A DNA stretch of 64,000 nt, taken from an uncultured Clostridia bacterium (GTDB taxonomy: Bacteria; Bacillota; Clostridia; Christensenellales; Borkfalkiaceae). Made by a program: the position numbers and the translations under genes. The notes under the pieces are model-generated. The model had not been told where the DNA came from and ran no database searches. It worked only from the letters and a program-made list of their open reading frames with translations. The stretch lies in contig CANQUD010000002.1 in assembly GCA_947626935.1 (NCBI GenBank), positions 17,587 to 81,586 on the forward strand, given 5' to 3'. Of the stretch, positions 46,519-57,162 are shown in pieces (within the stretch, counting starts at the first letter, position 1; each line of letters opens with the position of its first letter).

Positions 46519-47991
46519 TCAAGGGATCTTTTTGGGCGTTTCGGAGACAAATTCTTTCAAAAGTTCCGTCCCCTTTTCGAGGGGAATGTTGACGCCCGCG
46601 CCGCCGACGCATCCCCCGAGGCATGCCATTCCCTCAAGAAGATACCCGTCGCGCTTTCCGTATTTGGCGAGCAGGAGAAGCCGTCTGCACGCCAAAAGCC
46701 CCTCTGCGCTGTCGACTTTGAACTCGACATCGGGATAGAGTGTCTTGAGGCACGCCTTGACGGCTCCCGAGACGCCGCCCGCTGCGCCGTATCCTCTCCC
46801 CGCGGCAGTCGCGCCTTCAAACTGCATTTCATCGCAATTTTCGGGTTCGATGCCCTTCGCCTCGAAGATCGCCGAGAGTTCTTCGAACGTGATGACAAAG
46901 TCGACGTCCGAACGCACCTTTTCATCGATCGCTTCCAGCTTTTTTGCGGCGCACGGACCGATAAAGACGACTTTTGCCGACGGATGTTCTCTCTTGATCA
47001 TCCGTGCCGTCGTCACCATCGGCGTCAACGTCTCGGAGATCCCCTCGGAAAGCGTGGGGAATTCCCTCTCCGCAAGCATGATCCACGAGGGACAACAGGA
47101 AGTCATCATGAACGGATGATCTCCCGAGGCGATCTTGCGGGCATATTTTTCGGCTTCGGCGTTTGCGCCGATGTCTGCCCCCGCGGCGACTTCGTAAACG
47201 GAAGAAAATCCGAGTTCCTTGAGCGCGGAGAACAATTTTCCGAGCGACACATTCTGCCCGAACTGCCCCACGCCAGACGGAGCGACTTCCGCCGCAATCT
47301 CATCCCCCGCCTTGATCGCGTTGATGAGCTGAAAGATCTGTGATTTGTCAACGATCGCGCCGAACGGGCAATAGACCATACACTGTCCGCAGGCGACGCA
47401 TTTTTCGGGATCGATGTAAGCCCGTCCGAGCCTGTCCGTCGAAATCGCATTCATTCCGCAATGCACGGCGCAGGGACGGACCCTGTGCACGACTGCCTCG
47501 TAAGGGCATGCGTTCTTACACTTCCCGCACCGCATACATTTCTCCTGATCGATGACGGCGCGTCTGTCCCCGTCGACGGTGATCGCGTGATTGGGACAGG
47601 CGTGGATACAGTAGCGGGCGATGCACTTTCTGCAAAGATCGCTGACTTCGTAGCGATCCTCTTCACACTTGTCGCATGCCGAGGGAATGACCTGCATGAG
47701 CGGCGGCCCATAGTATTTCTCGGAAATATTGCTCTTGTCGAAGCCGCTCGTCAGATGGGACGGCGAATCCTGCGGATTGAGCGACATCCCGATCGCAAGG
47801 CGGACACGGTCGGACGCGATGGAACGCTCACGGTAAATGCTCTCGCGATACCTCGGCTCGTCCGTCGGTGCGAGTTTATAGGGAATGGACTCCAGATCGT
47901 TGATGATGTCATCCGAAAAGAATGCCGCCTTGGCAACTTCGACAAAGACTTTGTGCCGCAGTTCAAAGGATGAACTTTGAAATTTGATCAT
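46519..47991 (-). CDS. [FeFe] hydrogenase, group B-like
   Basis: multiple 4Fe-4S ferredoxin motifs; L1 MTSCCPSWI, L2 GPCAAKK, L3 EGMACLGGCVGGAG. Confidence 0.9.
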   Translation of the reverse strand: MIKFQSSSFELRHKVFVEVAKAAFFSDDIINDLESIPYKLAPTDEPRYRESIYRERSIASDRVRLAIGMSLNPQDSPSHLTSGFDKSNISEKYYGPPLMQVIPSACDKCEEDRYEVSDLCRKCIARYCIHACPNHAITVDGDRRAVIDQEKCMRCGKCKNACPYEAVVHRVRPCAVHCGMNAISTDRLGRAYIDPEKCVACGQCMVYCPFGAIVDKSQIFQLINAIKAGDEIAAEVAPSGVGQFGQNVSLGKLFSALKELGFSSVYEVAAGADIGANAEAEKYARKIASGDHPFMMTSCCPSWIMLAEREFPTLSEGISETLTPMVTTARMIKREHPSAKVVFIGPCAAKKLEAIDEKVRSDVDFVITFEELSAIFEAKGIEPENCDEMQFEGATAAGRGYGAAGGVSGAVKACLKTLYPDVEFKVDSAEGLLACRRLLLLAKYGKRDGYLLEGMACLGGCVGGAGVNIPLEKGTELLKEFVSETPKKIP

Positions 47992-50609
47992 GTTCTGTTT
48001 TTCCGCCCATAGTAGGCATTCAGGTACATTTCTTTGATCTCGGACATGAGCGGGTAGCGGGGATTGGCGCCCGTGCATTGATCGTCGAAGGCGTCCTCGG
48101 TCATTTGGTCGAGCTTTTCGAGGAATTCTTCCTCGGTGTATTTCCCGTCAAGGGCTTCCTTGATCGTCATGGGCTGACCGATCTCCGCCATGAGTTCGCG
48201 GAGTTTCTTGATGAACTCCTCAACGACCGCCTCGTCCGTCTTTCCCGTACAGCCTACATAGCGAGCCGCATCCGCATACCGAGCAAGCGCCTGCGGATAG
48301 GCATACTGCGGGAACGTCCCCATCTTTGCGGGCGCTTCCGAGCTGTTGAATCGGATCACTTCCTCGAGCATGAGCGAGTTCGCCATCCCGTGTGCGATGT
48401 GGAAATAGGACCCGAGCTTGTGCGCCATCGAGTGGCAAACGCCGAGGAAGGCATTTGCAAACGCCATTCCCGCCATTGTCGCGGCATTGGCGACTTTTTC
48501 TCTCGCTTCGGGGTCGGCTGCCCCGTTTTTATATGCGGAAGGAAGGTAGGTAAAGAGCAGGCGGAGAGCTTCCTTTGCGATGCCGTTCGTGAAATCCGTC
48601 GCCATCACGGAAGCGATCGCCTCGAGCGCATGGCTGACGGCGTCGATCCCCGAGCAGGACGTCAACCCCTTTGGAATATCCATCATGAGGTCGGCATCAA
48701 CGATCGCCATATCGGGCAACAATTCATAGTCTGCGAGCGGATACTTTGTCCCCGTCGTCTCATCGGTGATGACGGCAAACGGCGTCACTTCGCTGCCCGT
48801 CCCCGCTGTCGTCGGAATGGCAACGAACAGCGCCTTGTCTCCCATGTGCGGGAAGGAATAGACACGCTTTCTGATGTCGGAGAACCGCATCGCCATGCCC
48901 TCGAAGTCCACTTCGGGATGTTCATACATGACCCACATGATCTTGGCGGCGTCCATGGGCGAACCTCCGCCGACCGCAATGATGACGTCGGGAGAGAAGC
49001 TCTTCATCCTCTCAAGCCCCTTTTTTGCACAGGCGAGCGTGGGGTCGGGAGTGACTTCGAAGAAGGTCTCGTGTTCGATCCCCTCTTCGTGCAAGATCTC
49101 ATTGATCCTTGCCGTGAACCCGCTGTCATACAAAAATTGATCGGTGACGATGAAGGCACGCTTCTTGTGATAGACTTCCGCGCCGAGTTCTTTGAGCGCA
49201 ACGCCCAGACAGCCGCGCTTGAAATAGACTTTATCGGGCGCTCTGAACCAAAGCATATTTTCTCTCCTCTCTGCAACCGTTTTGATTTGAATGAGATGTT
49301 TGACGCCGACATTCTCCGAAACAGAGTTTCCGCCCCACGATCCGCAGCCGAGGGTAAGGGACGGCGGGAATTTGAAATTGTACAGATCGCCGATCCCACC
49401 GTGCGAGGAAGGCGTGTTGACGACGATCCTGCAGGTGCGCATGACACTGCGGAATTTCTCGAGCTTTTCCTTCCCTTCCCGTACGTTGAGGTAGATGGAA
49501 GAAGTGTGCCCGAGACCGCCGTCGCGGATGAGTCTGTCCGCCTTCGCGACCGCGTCGTCAAAGCTCTCCGCTCTGTACATCGCAAGCACGGGAGAAAGTT
49601 TCTCATGCGCAAACGGTTCGGAAAGATCGACGCTCTCCACCTCGCCGACGAGCACCTTGCTCCCCTTCGGCGATTCAAACCCCGAAAGGCGGGCGATCGT
49701 CTCGGCAGATTGTCCGACGATCCTCGAATTCAGACCGCCGTTGACGAACATCGTCTCCCTGACCTTTTCTGTCTCTTCGGGCGTCATGAAATATGCGCCG
49801 CGCTTCTGCATCTCCGCCTTGAAGGCGTCATAGATATCCTTGAGGACGATGACCGACTGCTCGGATGCGCAGATCATGCCGTTGTCGAAGGTCTTGGAAT
49901 GCAAGATCGAGGATGCGGCAAGACGGATGTCTGCCGTCGAATCGATCACGGCGGGCGTATTGCCCGCCCCGACGCCGAGCGCGGGTTTTCCCGACGAATA
50001 CGCCGCCTTCACCATCCCCGGACCGCCTGTCGCGAGGATCATGTCCGACTCCCGCATGATCATGGCAGAGAGCGGAACGTTGGGACGGTCGATCCATCCG
50101 ATAATGTCCTCGGGTGCCCCCGCCTTGACCGCCGCTTCGAGGACGATCCGAGCCGCTTCGATGGTCGAACGCGTCGCACGGGGATGCGGCGAGATGATGA
50201 GACCGTTCCTCGTCTTTAAGGAGATCAAACACTTGAAAATGGCGGTGGAAGTCGGGTTGGTCGTGGGGATCACAGCCGCAAGTACGCCGATCGGCTCCGC
50301 GATGCGCGTAATGCCGAATCCCTCATCGTGTTCCAGAACGCCGCAGGTCTTTGTGTCCTTGTAGGCGTGATAGATGTATTCCGAGGCATAATGGTTTTTG
50401 ATGACCTTATCCTCGACGATCCCCATTCCCGTCTCCTCTACCGCGAGTTTCGCAAGCTTGATCCGCGCCTTGTTCGCAGCCATTGCCGCTTCAAAGAAAA
50501 TCTTATCGACCTGTTCCTGCGTGTAGGTCGAGTAGATCTCCTGCGCAGCGCGGACTCTTGTGAGAAGATTTTTCAACGAATCTTCATCGTTTACAATGAA
50601 ATCCTTCAT
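47988..50609 (-). CDS. adhE: bifunctional acetaldehyde-CoA/alcohol dehydrogenase
   Basis: N-terminal ALDH (ALGVGAGNTPAVID, FDNGMICASEQSVIV) and C-terminal Fe-ADH (GGGSPMDAAKIMWVMYEHP, HKLGSYFHIAHGMAN). Confidence 0.97.
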   Translation of the reverse strand: MKDFIVNDEDSLKNLLTRVRAAQEIYSTYTQEQVDKIFFEAAMAANKARIKLAKLAVEETGMGIVEDKVIKNHYASEYIYHAYKDTKTCGVLEHDEGFGITRIAEPIGVLAAVIPTTNPTSTAIFKCLISLKTRNGLIISPHPRATRSTIEAARIVLEAAVKAGAPEDIIGWIDRPNVPLSAMIMRESDMILATGGPGMVKAAYSSGKPALGVGAGNTPAVIDSTADIRLAASSILHSKTFDNGMICASEQSVIVLKDIYDAFKAEMQKRGAYFMTPEETEKVRETMFVNGGLNSRIVGQSAETIARLSGFESPKGSKVLVGEVESVDLSEPFAHEKLSPVLAMYRAESFDDAVAKADRLIRDGGLGHTSSIYLNVREGKEKLEKFRSVMRTCRIVVNTPSSHGGIGDLYNFKFPPSLTLGCGSWGGNSVSENVGVKHLIQIKTVAERRENMLWFRAPDKVYFKRGCLGVALKELGAEVYHKKRAFIVTDQFLYDSGFTARINEILHEEGIEHETFFEVTPDPTLACAKKGLERMKSFSPDVIIAVGGGSPMDAAKIMWVMYEHPEVDFEGMAMRFSDIRKRVYSFPHMGDKALFVAIPTTAGTGSEVTPFAVITDETTGTKYPLADYELLPDMAIVDADLMMDIPKGLTSCSGIDAVSHALEAIASVMATDFTNGIAKEALRLLFTYLPSAYKNGAADPEAREKVANAATMAGMAFANAFLGVCHSMAHKLGSYFHIAHGMANSLMLEEVIRFNSSEAPAKMGTFPQYAYPQALARYADAARYVGCTGKTDEAVVEEFIKKLRELMAEIGQPMTIKEALDGKYTEEEFLEKLDQMTEDAFDDQCTGANPRYPLMSEIKEMYLNAYYGRKNRT

Positions 50610-50635
50610 ACAGCCTCCGAATCGATCTTGTTTCA

Positions 50636-50664
50636 ATTATATCAATGATTCCCAAAATTGTCAA
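50636..50664 (-). promoter_or_regulatory. adhE promoter
   Basis: minus strand TTGACA-N17-TATAAT. Confidence 0.75.
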
Positions 50665-50742
50665 TATCCACAACAAATTCTTCGAAAACATTCTACAGGT
50701 CTTGTAGCAAGTCAAATACTCAAAATATTTGAAAATGATGTC

Positions 50743-50781
50743 AAAAAAAGGGGCTTCCGCTCCACGAAAGCCGCTTTTTTG
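50743..50781 (-). terminator. intrinsic terminator after valS
   Basis: minus strand GGCTTTCG-TGGAG-CGGAAGCC-CCTTTTTTT. Confidence 0.75.
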
Positions 50782-50807
50782 TATGTTTTCGAGATGACAA
50801 GCGAGGA

Positions 50808-53432
50808 TCAATCGTCGAGGAGATGTAGCTGACGTTCGATCTTTTCCTTCATGTCGAGATACTTGTCCTTCTTCGCCCTCTCGTCGTCGACGAGCTTCTT
50901 GGGCGCCTTTGAGACGAAATTTTTATTGAGGAGTTTCCCGTCGGCGCGGGCGATCTCACCCACGACGCGCTCGAGTTCCTTGGAGAGCCGTGCCTTTTCC
51001 TTTTCAATATCGACAAGTTCCCCGAGCGGAATGAACAGATGTCCGACTTCGCAGACATGCGAGAGTGTTTTCCCGCCCGCGGCGTCGCCGTTTTCGATGA
51101 AATCGATCTCGCTCGCGCCCGCAAGACGGAGAATGGACTGTTTGTTGACGCTGACGAGCCTCTTTTGATCGGTGACAAGATAGAGATGGACCTTTCTCGA
51201 AGGCGGGCAGTTGACATCCACCTTCATGGCGCGGACCGTCTTGATGAGGTCGATGATCCCCTCAAAGGTCTTGGCTTCTTTCTTATAGGATAGCTTCGTA
51301 TTGTAGCGGGGGTAGTCCTCGGAGATGATATTCCCCCTCTCGCCCGGCAGGAAGCTCCAGATCTCTTCCGTGACGAACGGAATGAACGGGTGAAGGAGCT
51401 TCAATGTGTTTTCGAGCACAAAGACGAGGACGCCGAGGGCGGACTTCTTTTTCTCCGCGTCGCCGCCGTAGAGAGCGGGCTTGGAGAGTTCAATATACCA
51501 ATCGCAGAAGTCGCTCCACGCAAAATCGATGAGCTTATCCGCCGCAATGCCGAGATCGTACTTTTGCAGGGAGAGCGTCACCTCGCGGATGGTCGCCATG
51601 AGGCGGGAAATGATCCACCTGTCGGCGGGCTGGAGACGGATCTGCGCAAGAGACGGCACCTCGCAGTCCACATTCATGAGCACAAAACGGGAAGCGTTCC
51701 AGATCTTGTTGATGAAATTGCGGGAAGCTTCCACCTTCGTCTCGGTGAAGCGTGTGTCATTCCCGGGGGCAACGCCCGTGACGAGCGAAAGCCTCAAGGA
51801 GTCCGCGCCGTACTTTTCGATGACTTCCAGGGGATCGACGCCGTTGCCGAGCGACTTTGACATCTTTCTCCCCTGTTCGTCGCGGACGAGTCCGTGAATG
51901 AGGACGTCGTGGAAGGGAACTTTTTCGGTATATTCGATCCCCGAGAACATCATGCGCATGACCCAGAACGGAATGATGTCGTATCCCGTTACGAGCACGT
52001 CTGTCGGATAGAAATAGTTGAATTCGGGGGTCTTTTCGGGCCAACCGAGCGTGGAGAAGGGCCAGAGCGCGGAGGAAAACCAAGTATCAAGGCAGTCGTC
52101 ATCCTGTTTGAGGTCATGGCTCCCGCACACGGGACAGACTACGGGATCCTCTCTCGAGCAGATCGTCTCCCCGCATTTACAGTACCAGACGGGAATGCGG
52201 TGTCCCCACCAGAGCTGACGGGAGATGCACCAGTCGCGGATGTTTTCTAACCAGTTGAAGTAAATTTTTGCGAAACGGTCGGGAACGAACTTTGTCTTGT
52301 TCTTGACAACGGCGTCGATGGCGGGCTTTGCGAGCGGTGCCATCTTGACGAACCATTGCTTCGAGACGATCGGCTCCACCGTCGCATGGCATCTGTGACA
52401 ATGCCCGACGTTGTGCGTGTGCGGCTCCACCTTGACGAGAAGTCCCGACTCTTTTATCTTTTCGACGATGCGCTTTCTCGCCTCATACCTGTCGAGACCC
52501 GCAAATTCGCCGCAAAGGTCGTTCATCGTACCGTCGTCGTTCATGACGTTGATCATGGGAAGATCGTGCCGCAAGCCCACCTCGAAGTCATTGGGATCGT
52601 GCGCGGGCGTGATCTTCACGGCGCCCGTCCCGAATGCGGGATCGACGTATTCATCCGCGACGACGGGGATCTTTCTGCCCATCAGCGGGAGAATCAACGT
52701 TTTCCCGACAAACTTCTTGTAACGTTCATCGGAAGGATTGACTGCGACCGCGGTATCCCCGAGCATCGTCTCGGGACGGGTCGTTGCGATGACGATTTTC
52801 TCGTCGGAACCTTCCACGGGATATGCGAAATGCCAAAAGAAGCCCGCATCCTCGGTATGTTCCACTTCCTCATCGGAAAGAGCGGTCTGACAGTCGGGGC
52901 AGCGGTTGATGATGCGGCTCCCGCGGTAGATGAGTCCCTTTTCATAGAGACGGCAGAACGCCTCGCGCACCGCCTTAGAGCACCGTTCGTCGAGCGTAAA
53001 GGCGAGACGGGACCAATCGCAGGAGCAGCCGAGTTTTTTCAGCTGTCCGACGATCGCGCCGCCGTACCGATCCTTCCACGCCCACGCACGGCGCAAAAAT
53101 TCTTCCCTTCCGAGGGATTCTTTGCTTGTCCCCTCTTCGCGAAGCTTTTCGACGATCTTATGCTCTGTCGCAAGCGAAGCGTGGTCTGTTCCCGGGAGCC
53201 ACAGGGCGGAATAGCCCTGCATGCGCTTGAACCGTATGACGATGTCCTGCATCGTCTCGTCCATGGCGTGTCCCATATGGAGCTTCCCCGTGATGTTGGG
53301 GGGCGGCATCATGACGGTGAAGGGGATCTTGGAAGGGTCCACTTCGGCGCGGAAGCAGTTCTCTTCCGTCCATTTTTCATAGATCCTGTCCTCAAAGTCC
53401 TTCGGATCGTACGTTGTCTGCATTTCTTTCAT
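50808..53432 (-). CDS. valS: valyl-tRNA synthetase
   Basis: [49 protein letters not shown] (KMSKS). Confidence 0.98.
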   Translation of the reverse strand: MKEMQTTYDPKDFEDRIYEKWTEENCFRAEVDPSKIPFTVMMPPPNITGKLHMGHAMDETMQDIVIRFKRMQGYSALWLPGTDHASLATEHKIVEKLREEGTSKESLGREEFLRRAWAWKDRYGGAIVGQLKKLGCSCDWSRLAFTLDERCSKAVREAFCRLYEKGLIYRGSRIINRCPDCQTALSDEEVEHTEDAGFFWHFAYPVEGSDEKIVIATTRPETMLGDTAVAVNPSDERYKKFVGKTLILPLMGRKIPVVADEYVDPAFGTGAVKITPAHDPNDFEVGLRHDLPMINVMNDDGTMNDLCGEFAGLDRYEARKRIVEKIKESGLLVKVEPHTHNVGHCHRCHATVEPIVSKQWFVKMAPLAKPAIDAVVKNKTKFVPDRFAKIYFNWLENIRDWCISRQLWWGHRIPVWYCKCGETICSREDPVVCPVCGSHDLKQDDDCLDTWFSSALWPFSTLGWPEKTPEFNYFYPTDVLVTGYDIIPFWVMRMMFSGIEYTEKVPFHDVLIHGLVRDEQGRKMSKSLGNGVDPLEVIEKYGADSLRLSLVTGVAPGNDTRFTETKVEASRNFINKIWNASRFVLMNVDCEVPSLAQIRLQPADRWIISRLMATIREVTLSLQKYDLGIAADKLIDFAWSDFCDWYIELSKPALYGGDAEKKKSALGVLVFVLENTLKLLHPFIPFVTEEIWSFLPGERGNIISEDYPRYNTKLSYKKEAKTFEGIIDLIKTVRAMKVDVNCPPSRKVHLYLVTDQKRLVSVNKQSILRLAGASEIDFIENGDAAGGKTLSHVCEVGHLFIPLGELVDIEKEKARLSKELERVVGEIARADGKLLNKNFVSKAPKKLVDDERAKKDKYLDMKEKIERQLHLLDD

Positions 53433-53479
53433 AGGAATACCCGAACATTTCGTTTCACAGAAAAAAGTGAACATCAATT

Positions 53480-53508
53480 ATTATATCCCTTTTTTTCACC
53501 TTTGTCAA
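53480..53508 (-). promoter_or_regulatory. valS promoter
   Basis: minus strand TTGACA-N17-TATAAT. Confidence 0.75.
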
Positions 53509-53560
53509 CAAAAGTCAGCATTGCATACAATGTATTATCCTAAATTTTACGGAGCGAATT

Positions 53561-54556
53561 ATGAAAAAAATTTTTGCGACTCTCGGAGCGGCGCTCTTTG
53601 CCCTCCTTCCCCTCTCCGCTTGCGGCGGGGAACAGAACGACGGACTTACCAAGATCCGTCTCAATGAAGTGACTCATTCCGTGTTCTATGCTCCCATGTA
53701 CATTGCCGATTCCCTCGGCTACTTCGAGGAAGAAGGCATCAAACTCGAGCTTACGAACGGCGGCGGAGCCGATAAAGTCATGACAGCCGTCCTCTCCGGC
53801 GATGCCGACATCGGATTTTGCGGTCCCGAGGCGGCTTTTTACGTCGCAACGGGCGGCACAAGCGATACACCGACCGTCTTTGCCCAGCTTACCATGCGGG
53901 ACGGATCCTTCCTCGTCGGAAGAAAGGAAGAACCGAATTTCAAGTGGGAAGATCTTGCGGGGAAGCAGATCCTCGCGGGAAGGCAAGGCGGCGTCCCCGC
54001 AATGACGTTCGAATACATTCTGAAGGAACATTCGGTCGAGAACTACACGCTCAACTTTGACGTCGCCTTCAACAACATGACGGCGGCATTCCTCGAAGGG
54101 ACGGCAGACTACTGCACGATGTTCGAACCTGTGGCTTCCGAGGTGCAAGCCGCGGGGAACGGACACATCGTCGCGGCGGTCGGATCGGCGAGCGGAGAAG
54201 TCCCCTACACGAGCTACATCGCGAAAAAGTCGTGGATCACGTCCCACCGCGACACCGTAAAGGGCTTCCTTCGTGCAATGCTCAAAGCCGTAAAGTACGT
54301 ACAGGAAGAGACGCCGGAGACGATCGCCGAAGGTCTCGTCAAAGCGTTCCCCGATACGACGAAAGCCTCTCTCGCGACGAGCATCCGCAGCTATCAGGGC
54401 ATCAACGCTTGGGCAGGCGACATGCAGATCACGGAAAAGAGCTACAACCGTCTGCTCGACATCATTGACGAAGCGGGCGAACTGACCGAACGGATCCCCT
54501 TTGCGACCATCGCAGACAATACTCTCGTCAAGGAAGTTTACGAAGAACTCTTTTAA
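53561..54556 (+). CDS. ABC transporter substrate-binding protein (NMT1/SsuA-like)
   Basis: lipoprotein signal (LSACGG), HSVFYAPMYIADSLGYFEEEGIKLELTNGGGADKVMTAVLSGDADIGF. Confidence 0.88.
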   Translation: MKKIFATLGAALFALLPLSACGGEQNDGLTKIRLNEVTHSVFYAPMYIADSLGYFEEEGIKLELTNGGGADKVMTAVLSGDADIGFCGPEAAFYVATGGTSDTPTVFAQLTMRDGSFLVGRKEEPNFKWEDLAGKQILAGRQGGVPAMTFEYILKEHSVENYTLNFDVAFNNMTAAFLEGTADYCTMFEPVASEVQAAGNGHIVAAVGSASGEVPYTSYIAKKSWITSHRDTVKGFLRAMLKAVKYVQEETPETIAEGLVKAFPDTTKASLATSIRSYQGINAWAGDMQITEKSYNRLLDIIDEAGELTERIPFATIADNTLVKEVYEELF

Positions 54557-54578
54557 CCAATGAACGGAAGGCACGCCT

Positions 54579-55316
54579 ATGAAAAACGAAATTCTGCGCT
54601 TTGAAGATGTAACGCTCACCTACCATACAAGACGCGGGGAAACGACGGCGGCTGACGGACTCACCTTCTCTGTTCGGGAGGGTGAATTTGTTGCCATCAT
54701 CGGACCCTCGGGCTGCGGCAAGACCACCCTTTTATCGCTCGCGGCGGGGCTTCTTGTTCCCTCTTCGGGCAAAGTGACGCGGCACGGAAGCTGTGGCTAC
54801 ATGCTGCAAAAGGATGAACTTTTCCCGTGGCGGACCATCGAAAAGAATATCTTTCTGCCCCTTGAGATCAAGCGGCAGAACACGCCCGAACGGAGAGAAA
54901 AGGCGCTCGGACTTGCGGGAAAGTACGGTCTTGCGGACTTTCTGCAGAGCTATCCGCCCCAACTCTCGGGCGGAATGCGGCAGAGGGCTGCGCTCATCCG
55001 CACCCTTGCGACGGAGCCTGACATCCTTCTCTTGGATGAACCCTTCTCCGCCCTCGACTATCAAACAAGACTCAACGTGTGCGAGGACGTCTCTTCCATC
55101 ATCCTCGGTGAGAAAAAGACTGCCATTCTCATCACGCACGATATTTCCGAAGCGATCTCCCTCGCCGACCGCATCATCGTGCTCACAAAGCGCCCCGCAC
55201 GGGTCGCCTTTGAGCACGAACTCGACTTCGGTCTGGAAAAACGTCCCATCAAGAGACGGGAACAAAGGCAATTTTCAAGGTGGTTTGAAGTCCTTTGGAA
55301 GGAGCTGAACGCATGA
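54579..55316 (+). CDS. ABC transporter ATP-binding protein (nitrate/sulfonate/taurine-type)
   Basis: GPSGCGKTTLLSL, LSGGMRQRAALIRTLATEPDILLLDEPFSALD. Confidence 0.93.
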   Translation: MKNEILRFEDVTLTYHTRRGETTAADGLTFSVREGEFVAIIGPSGCGKTTLLSLAAGLLVPSSGKVTRHGSCGYMLQKDELFPWRTIEKNIFLPLEIKRQNTPERREKALGLAGKYGLADFLQSYPPQLSGGMRQRAALIRTLATEPDILLLDEPFSALDYQTRLNVCEDVSSIILGEKKTAILITHDISEAISLADRIIVLTKRPARVAFEHELDFGLEKRPIKRREQRQFSRWFEVLWKELNA

Positions 55317-56119
55317 AAAACGGATTTTCGGAAGAACACAGAAAATATCTCGCGAGAGGAAAGAGAAAGCTCGCGCTCGTCTGGGTGCTGCGGATCGGCA
55401 TTCTCGCCCTGCTCTTGGGCATTTGGGAAGCAGTGACCGAACTCGGCTGGGTCGATCCCTTCCTGACGAGTTCCCCTTCCCGCATCTGCAAGACGATCGC
55501 CTCGCTCTATCTCGACGGCTCCCTCTTCTATCACATCGGCGTCACCCTGCTCGAGACGATCGTCGGATTTGTGATCGCCGTCGTGCTCGGCTGCATCGTC
55601 GCCCTTGCGCTCTGGTGGAGCGATACGCTCAAGCGGGTGCTCGAGCCGTATATCGTCGTGCTCAACGCCCTGCCGAAGATCGCGCTCGGTCCCCTCATCA
55701 TCATCTGGTTCGGAACGGGCAGCGAAGCGATCGTCTTTATGACGGTGCTCGTCGGGATCATCGTCGCGACCCTTCACATGCTGACGGCGTTCATGGAGAC
55801 AGACAACAATAAGGTCCTGCTTCTTCGTTCCATGGGCGCAAGCAAGCTTCAGATCCTGAAAAAGCTCGTCATTCCGTCCTCTCTCCCCGCCTTTATCTCC
55901 ATGCTGAAAGTCAATGTCGGCATGGCGTGGATCGGTTCGATCATGGGCGAATACATCGTTTCACGGGCGGGACTCGGATATCTGATCGTCTACGGCGGGC
56001 AGGTGTTCAAGCTCGACCTTGTGATGAGCGCGACCTGTATCCTCTGCGTGTTGGCTGCGGGAATGTACTTTCTTGTGGTGCTTCTCGAAAAGCTGATCGT
56101 AAAGGATGCAAAGAGCTGA
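55313..56119 (+). CDS. ABC transporter permease (nitrate/sulfonate/taurine-type)
   Basis: EAA-loop region MGASKLQILKKLVIPSSLPAFISMLKVNVGMAWIGSIMGEY. Confidence 0.9.
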   Translation: MKNGFSEEHRKYLARGKRKLALVWVLRIGILALLLGIWEAVTELGWVDPFLTSSPSRICKTIASLYLDGSLFYHIGVTLLETIVGFVIAVVLGCIVALALWWSDTLKRVLEPYIVVLNALPKIALGPLIIIWFGTGSEAIVFMTVLVGIIVATLHMLTAFMETDNNKVLLLRSMGASKLQILKKLVIPSSLPAFISMLKVNVGMAWIGSIMGEYIVSRAGLGYLIVYGGQVFKLDLVMSATCILCVLAAGMYFLVVLLEKLIVKDAKS

Positions 56120-57019
56120 AACAAACAGTCCCGCACCGCCGATCAAGGGATAAAACATTCCGACAATGCCCTTGAGACCGATCCGCGACAGACAAAACGC
56201 CGCAAAGAGCGTACCTGCCTTTGCGGCTGTTTTCTTTTTTCCGTGAAATTTGTCGCACGCGCTGAACGGGACATACAGGGATGAGACGAGGGAAGTCAGG
56301 ATCGCAAGTCCTACGGCGACTGCGAAAAACTTCCCCTTTGCGACCTGCAAAAAAGGCATCTCCGCGCGGACGGCATTCGCGCCTTCACGGCAGACACCGC
56401 CGAGGATACAGACCGCCGCAACGGCGATCAATCCCCCCGCAAACGACGCCGAAAGGACGGGGCGGGTCATCTCCTTTCCCGCATCCGTCAGAACGGGAGC
56501 CATCAGAAAGGCATTCATTCCCGCATAGAGCAGCCAACCGAAACGGGGTGTCTCCTTCCCCGTATCGGAAAAGACGATCCCGCCGCGGGCATAGAAAAAG
56601 ACGAGACAAAGGAGCAGCGGAACGAGGACGGAGTTGAGTTTCGAGACACCTTCCATGCCCTTTCCGAGAAAGTAGCAAGAGACGGCAAGCCCTCCGACGG
56701 ATAGAAGCGGCGAGATCGTCGGACAGAGCGCATCGAGTCCCGCGAGCATTCCCGCGGATGATACGAAGGCGCAGAGCAGAAAGATAAGCCGAACGAGATG
56801 CGCGGCACGTCCGAGGCGGGAAAGGAAGCCCGAATATCCCCCGAATTTTTTTCCGATCCGAAGATAGAGAAGGCACAGCAAAAAGAAAAAAAAACAGGAG
56901 CAAAGGAGCGGGACAAGAAAATTTTTACAGCCGAAAAATCGGACAAGTTCGGCTCCCGTAATGAATCCCGCCCCGATCGTCCCGCCGACGATGAAAAATG
57001 CTCCCCGCAGTACTCCCAT
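55961..57019 (-). CDS. YkvI-like membrane permease
   Basis: RGAFFIVGGTIGAGFITGAELVRFFG and ~10 hydrophobic segments. Confidence 0.65.
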   Translation of the reverse strand: MGVLRGAFFIVGGTIGAGFITGAELVRFFGCKNFLVPLLCSCFFFFLLCLLYLRIGKKFGGYSGFLSRLGRAAHLVRLIFLLCAFVSSAGMLAGLDALCPTISPLLSVGGLAVSCYFLGKGMEGVSKLNSVLVPLLLCLVFFYARGGIVFSDTGKETPRFGWLLYAGMNAFLMAPVLTDAGKEMTRPVLSASFAGGLIAVAAVCILGGVCREGANAVRAEMPFLQVAKGKFFAVAVGLAILTSLVSSLYVPFSACDKFHGKKKTAAKAGTLFAAFCLSRIGLKGIVGMFYPLIGGAGLFVSALCILYDQLFEKHHKKVHSRSQHAEDTGRAHHKVELEHLPAVDDQISESRP

Positions 57020-57027
57020 TGCATTGT

Positions 57028-57043
57028 TCTATGTCAGACAGAG
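57028..57043. repeat. dispersed palindromic element, copy 5 (half-diverged)
   Basis: TCTATGTCAGACAGAG. Confidence 0.5.
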
Positions 57044-57079
57044 GTCATTTATGAAAAAATTTTTGATTTTTTTTGAAAT

Positions 57080-57102
57080 TTTATGTCAGACATAGTACTC
57101 TG
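57080..57102. repeat. dispersed palindromic element, copy 6
   Basis: TTTATGTCAGACATAGTACTCTG immediately upstream of a -35. Confidence 0.75.
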
Positions 57103-57106
57103 CCTA

Positions 57107-57135
57107 TTGACAAAAAATGAAATTTGTACTATAAT
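57107..57135 (+). promoter_or_regulatory. promoter of the PadR-coiled-coil-TM gene
   Basis: TTGACA-N17-TATAAT. Confidence 0.8.
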
Positions 57136-57162
57136 AGGGAAAAAGTGCTAAGGAGGAAGTCA

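Noticed and set aside
48078-50219. 713-aa ORF antisense to adhE
   Set aside because: Shadow ORF; adhE is unequivocal.
53433-53508. T-box riboswitch upstream of valS
   Set aside because: Only about 40-50 nt lie between predicted TSS and ATG, too short; no T-box sequence seen.
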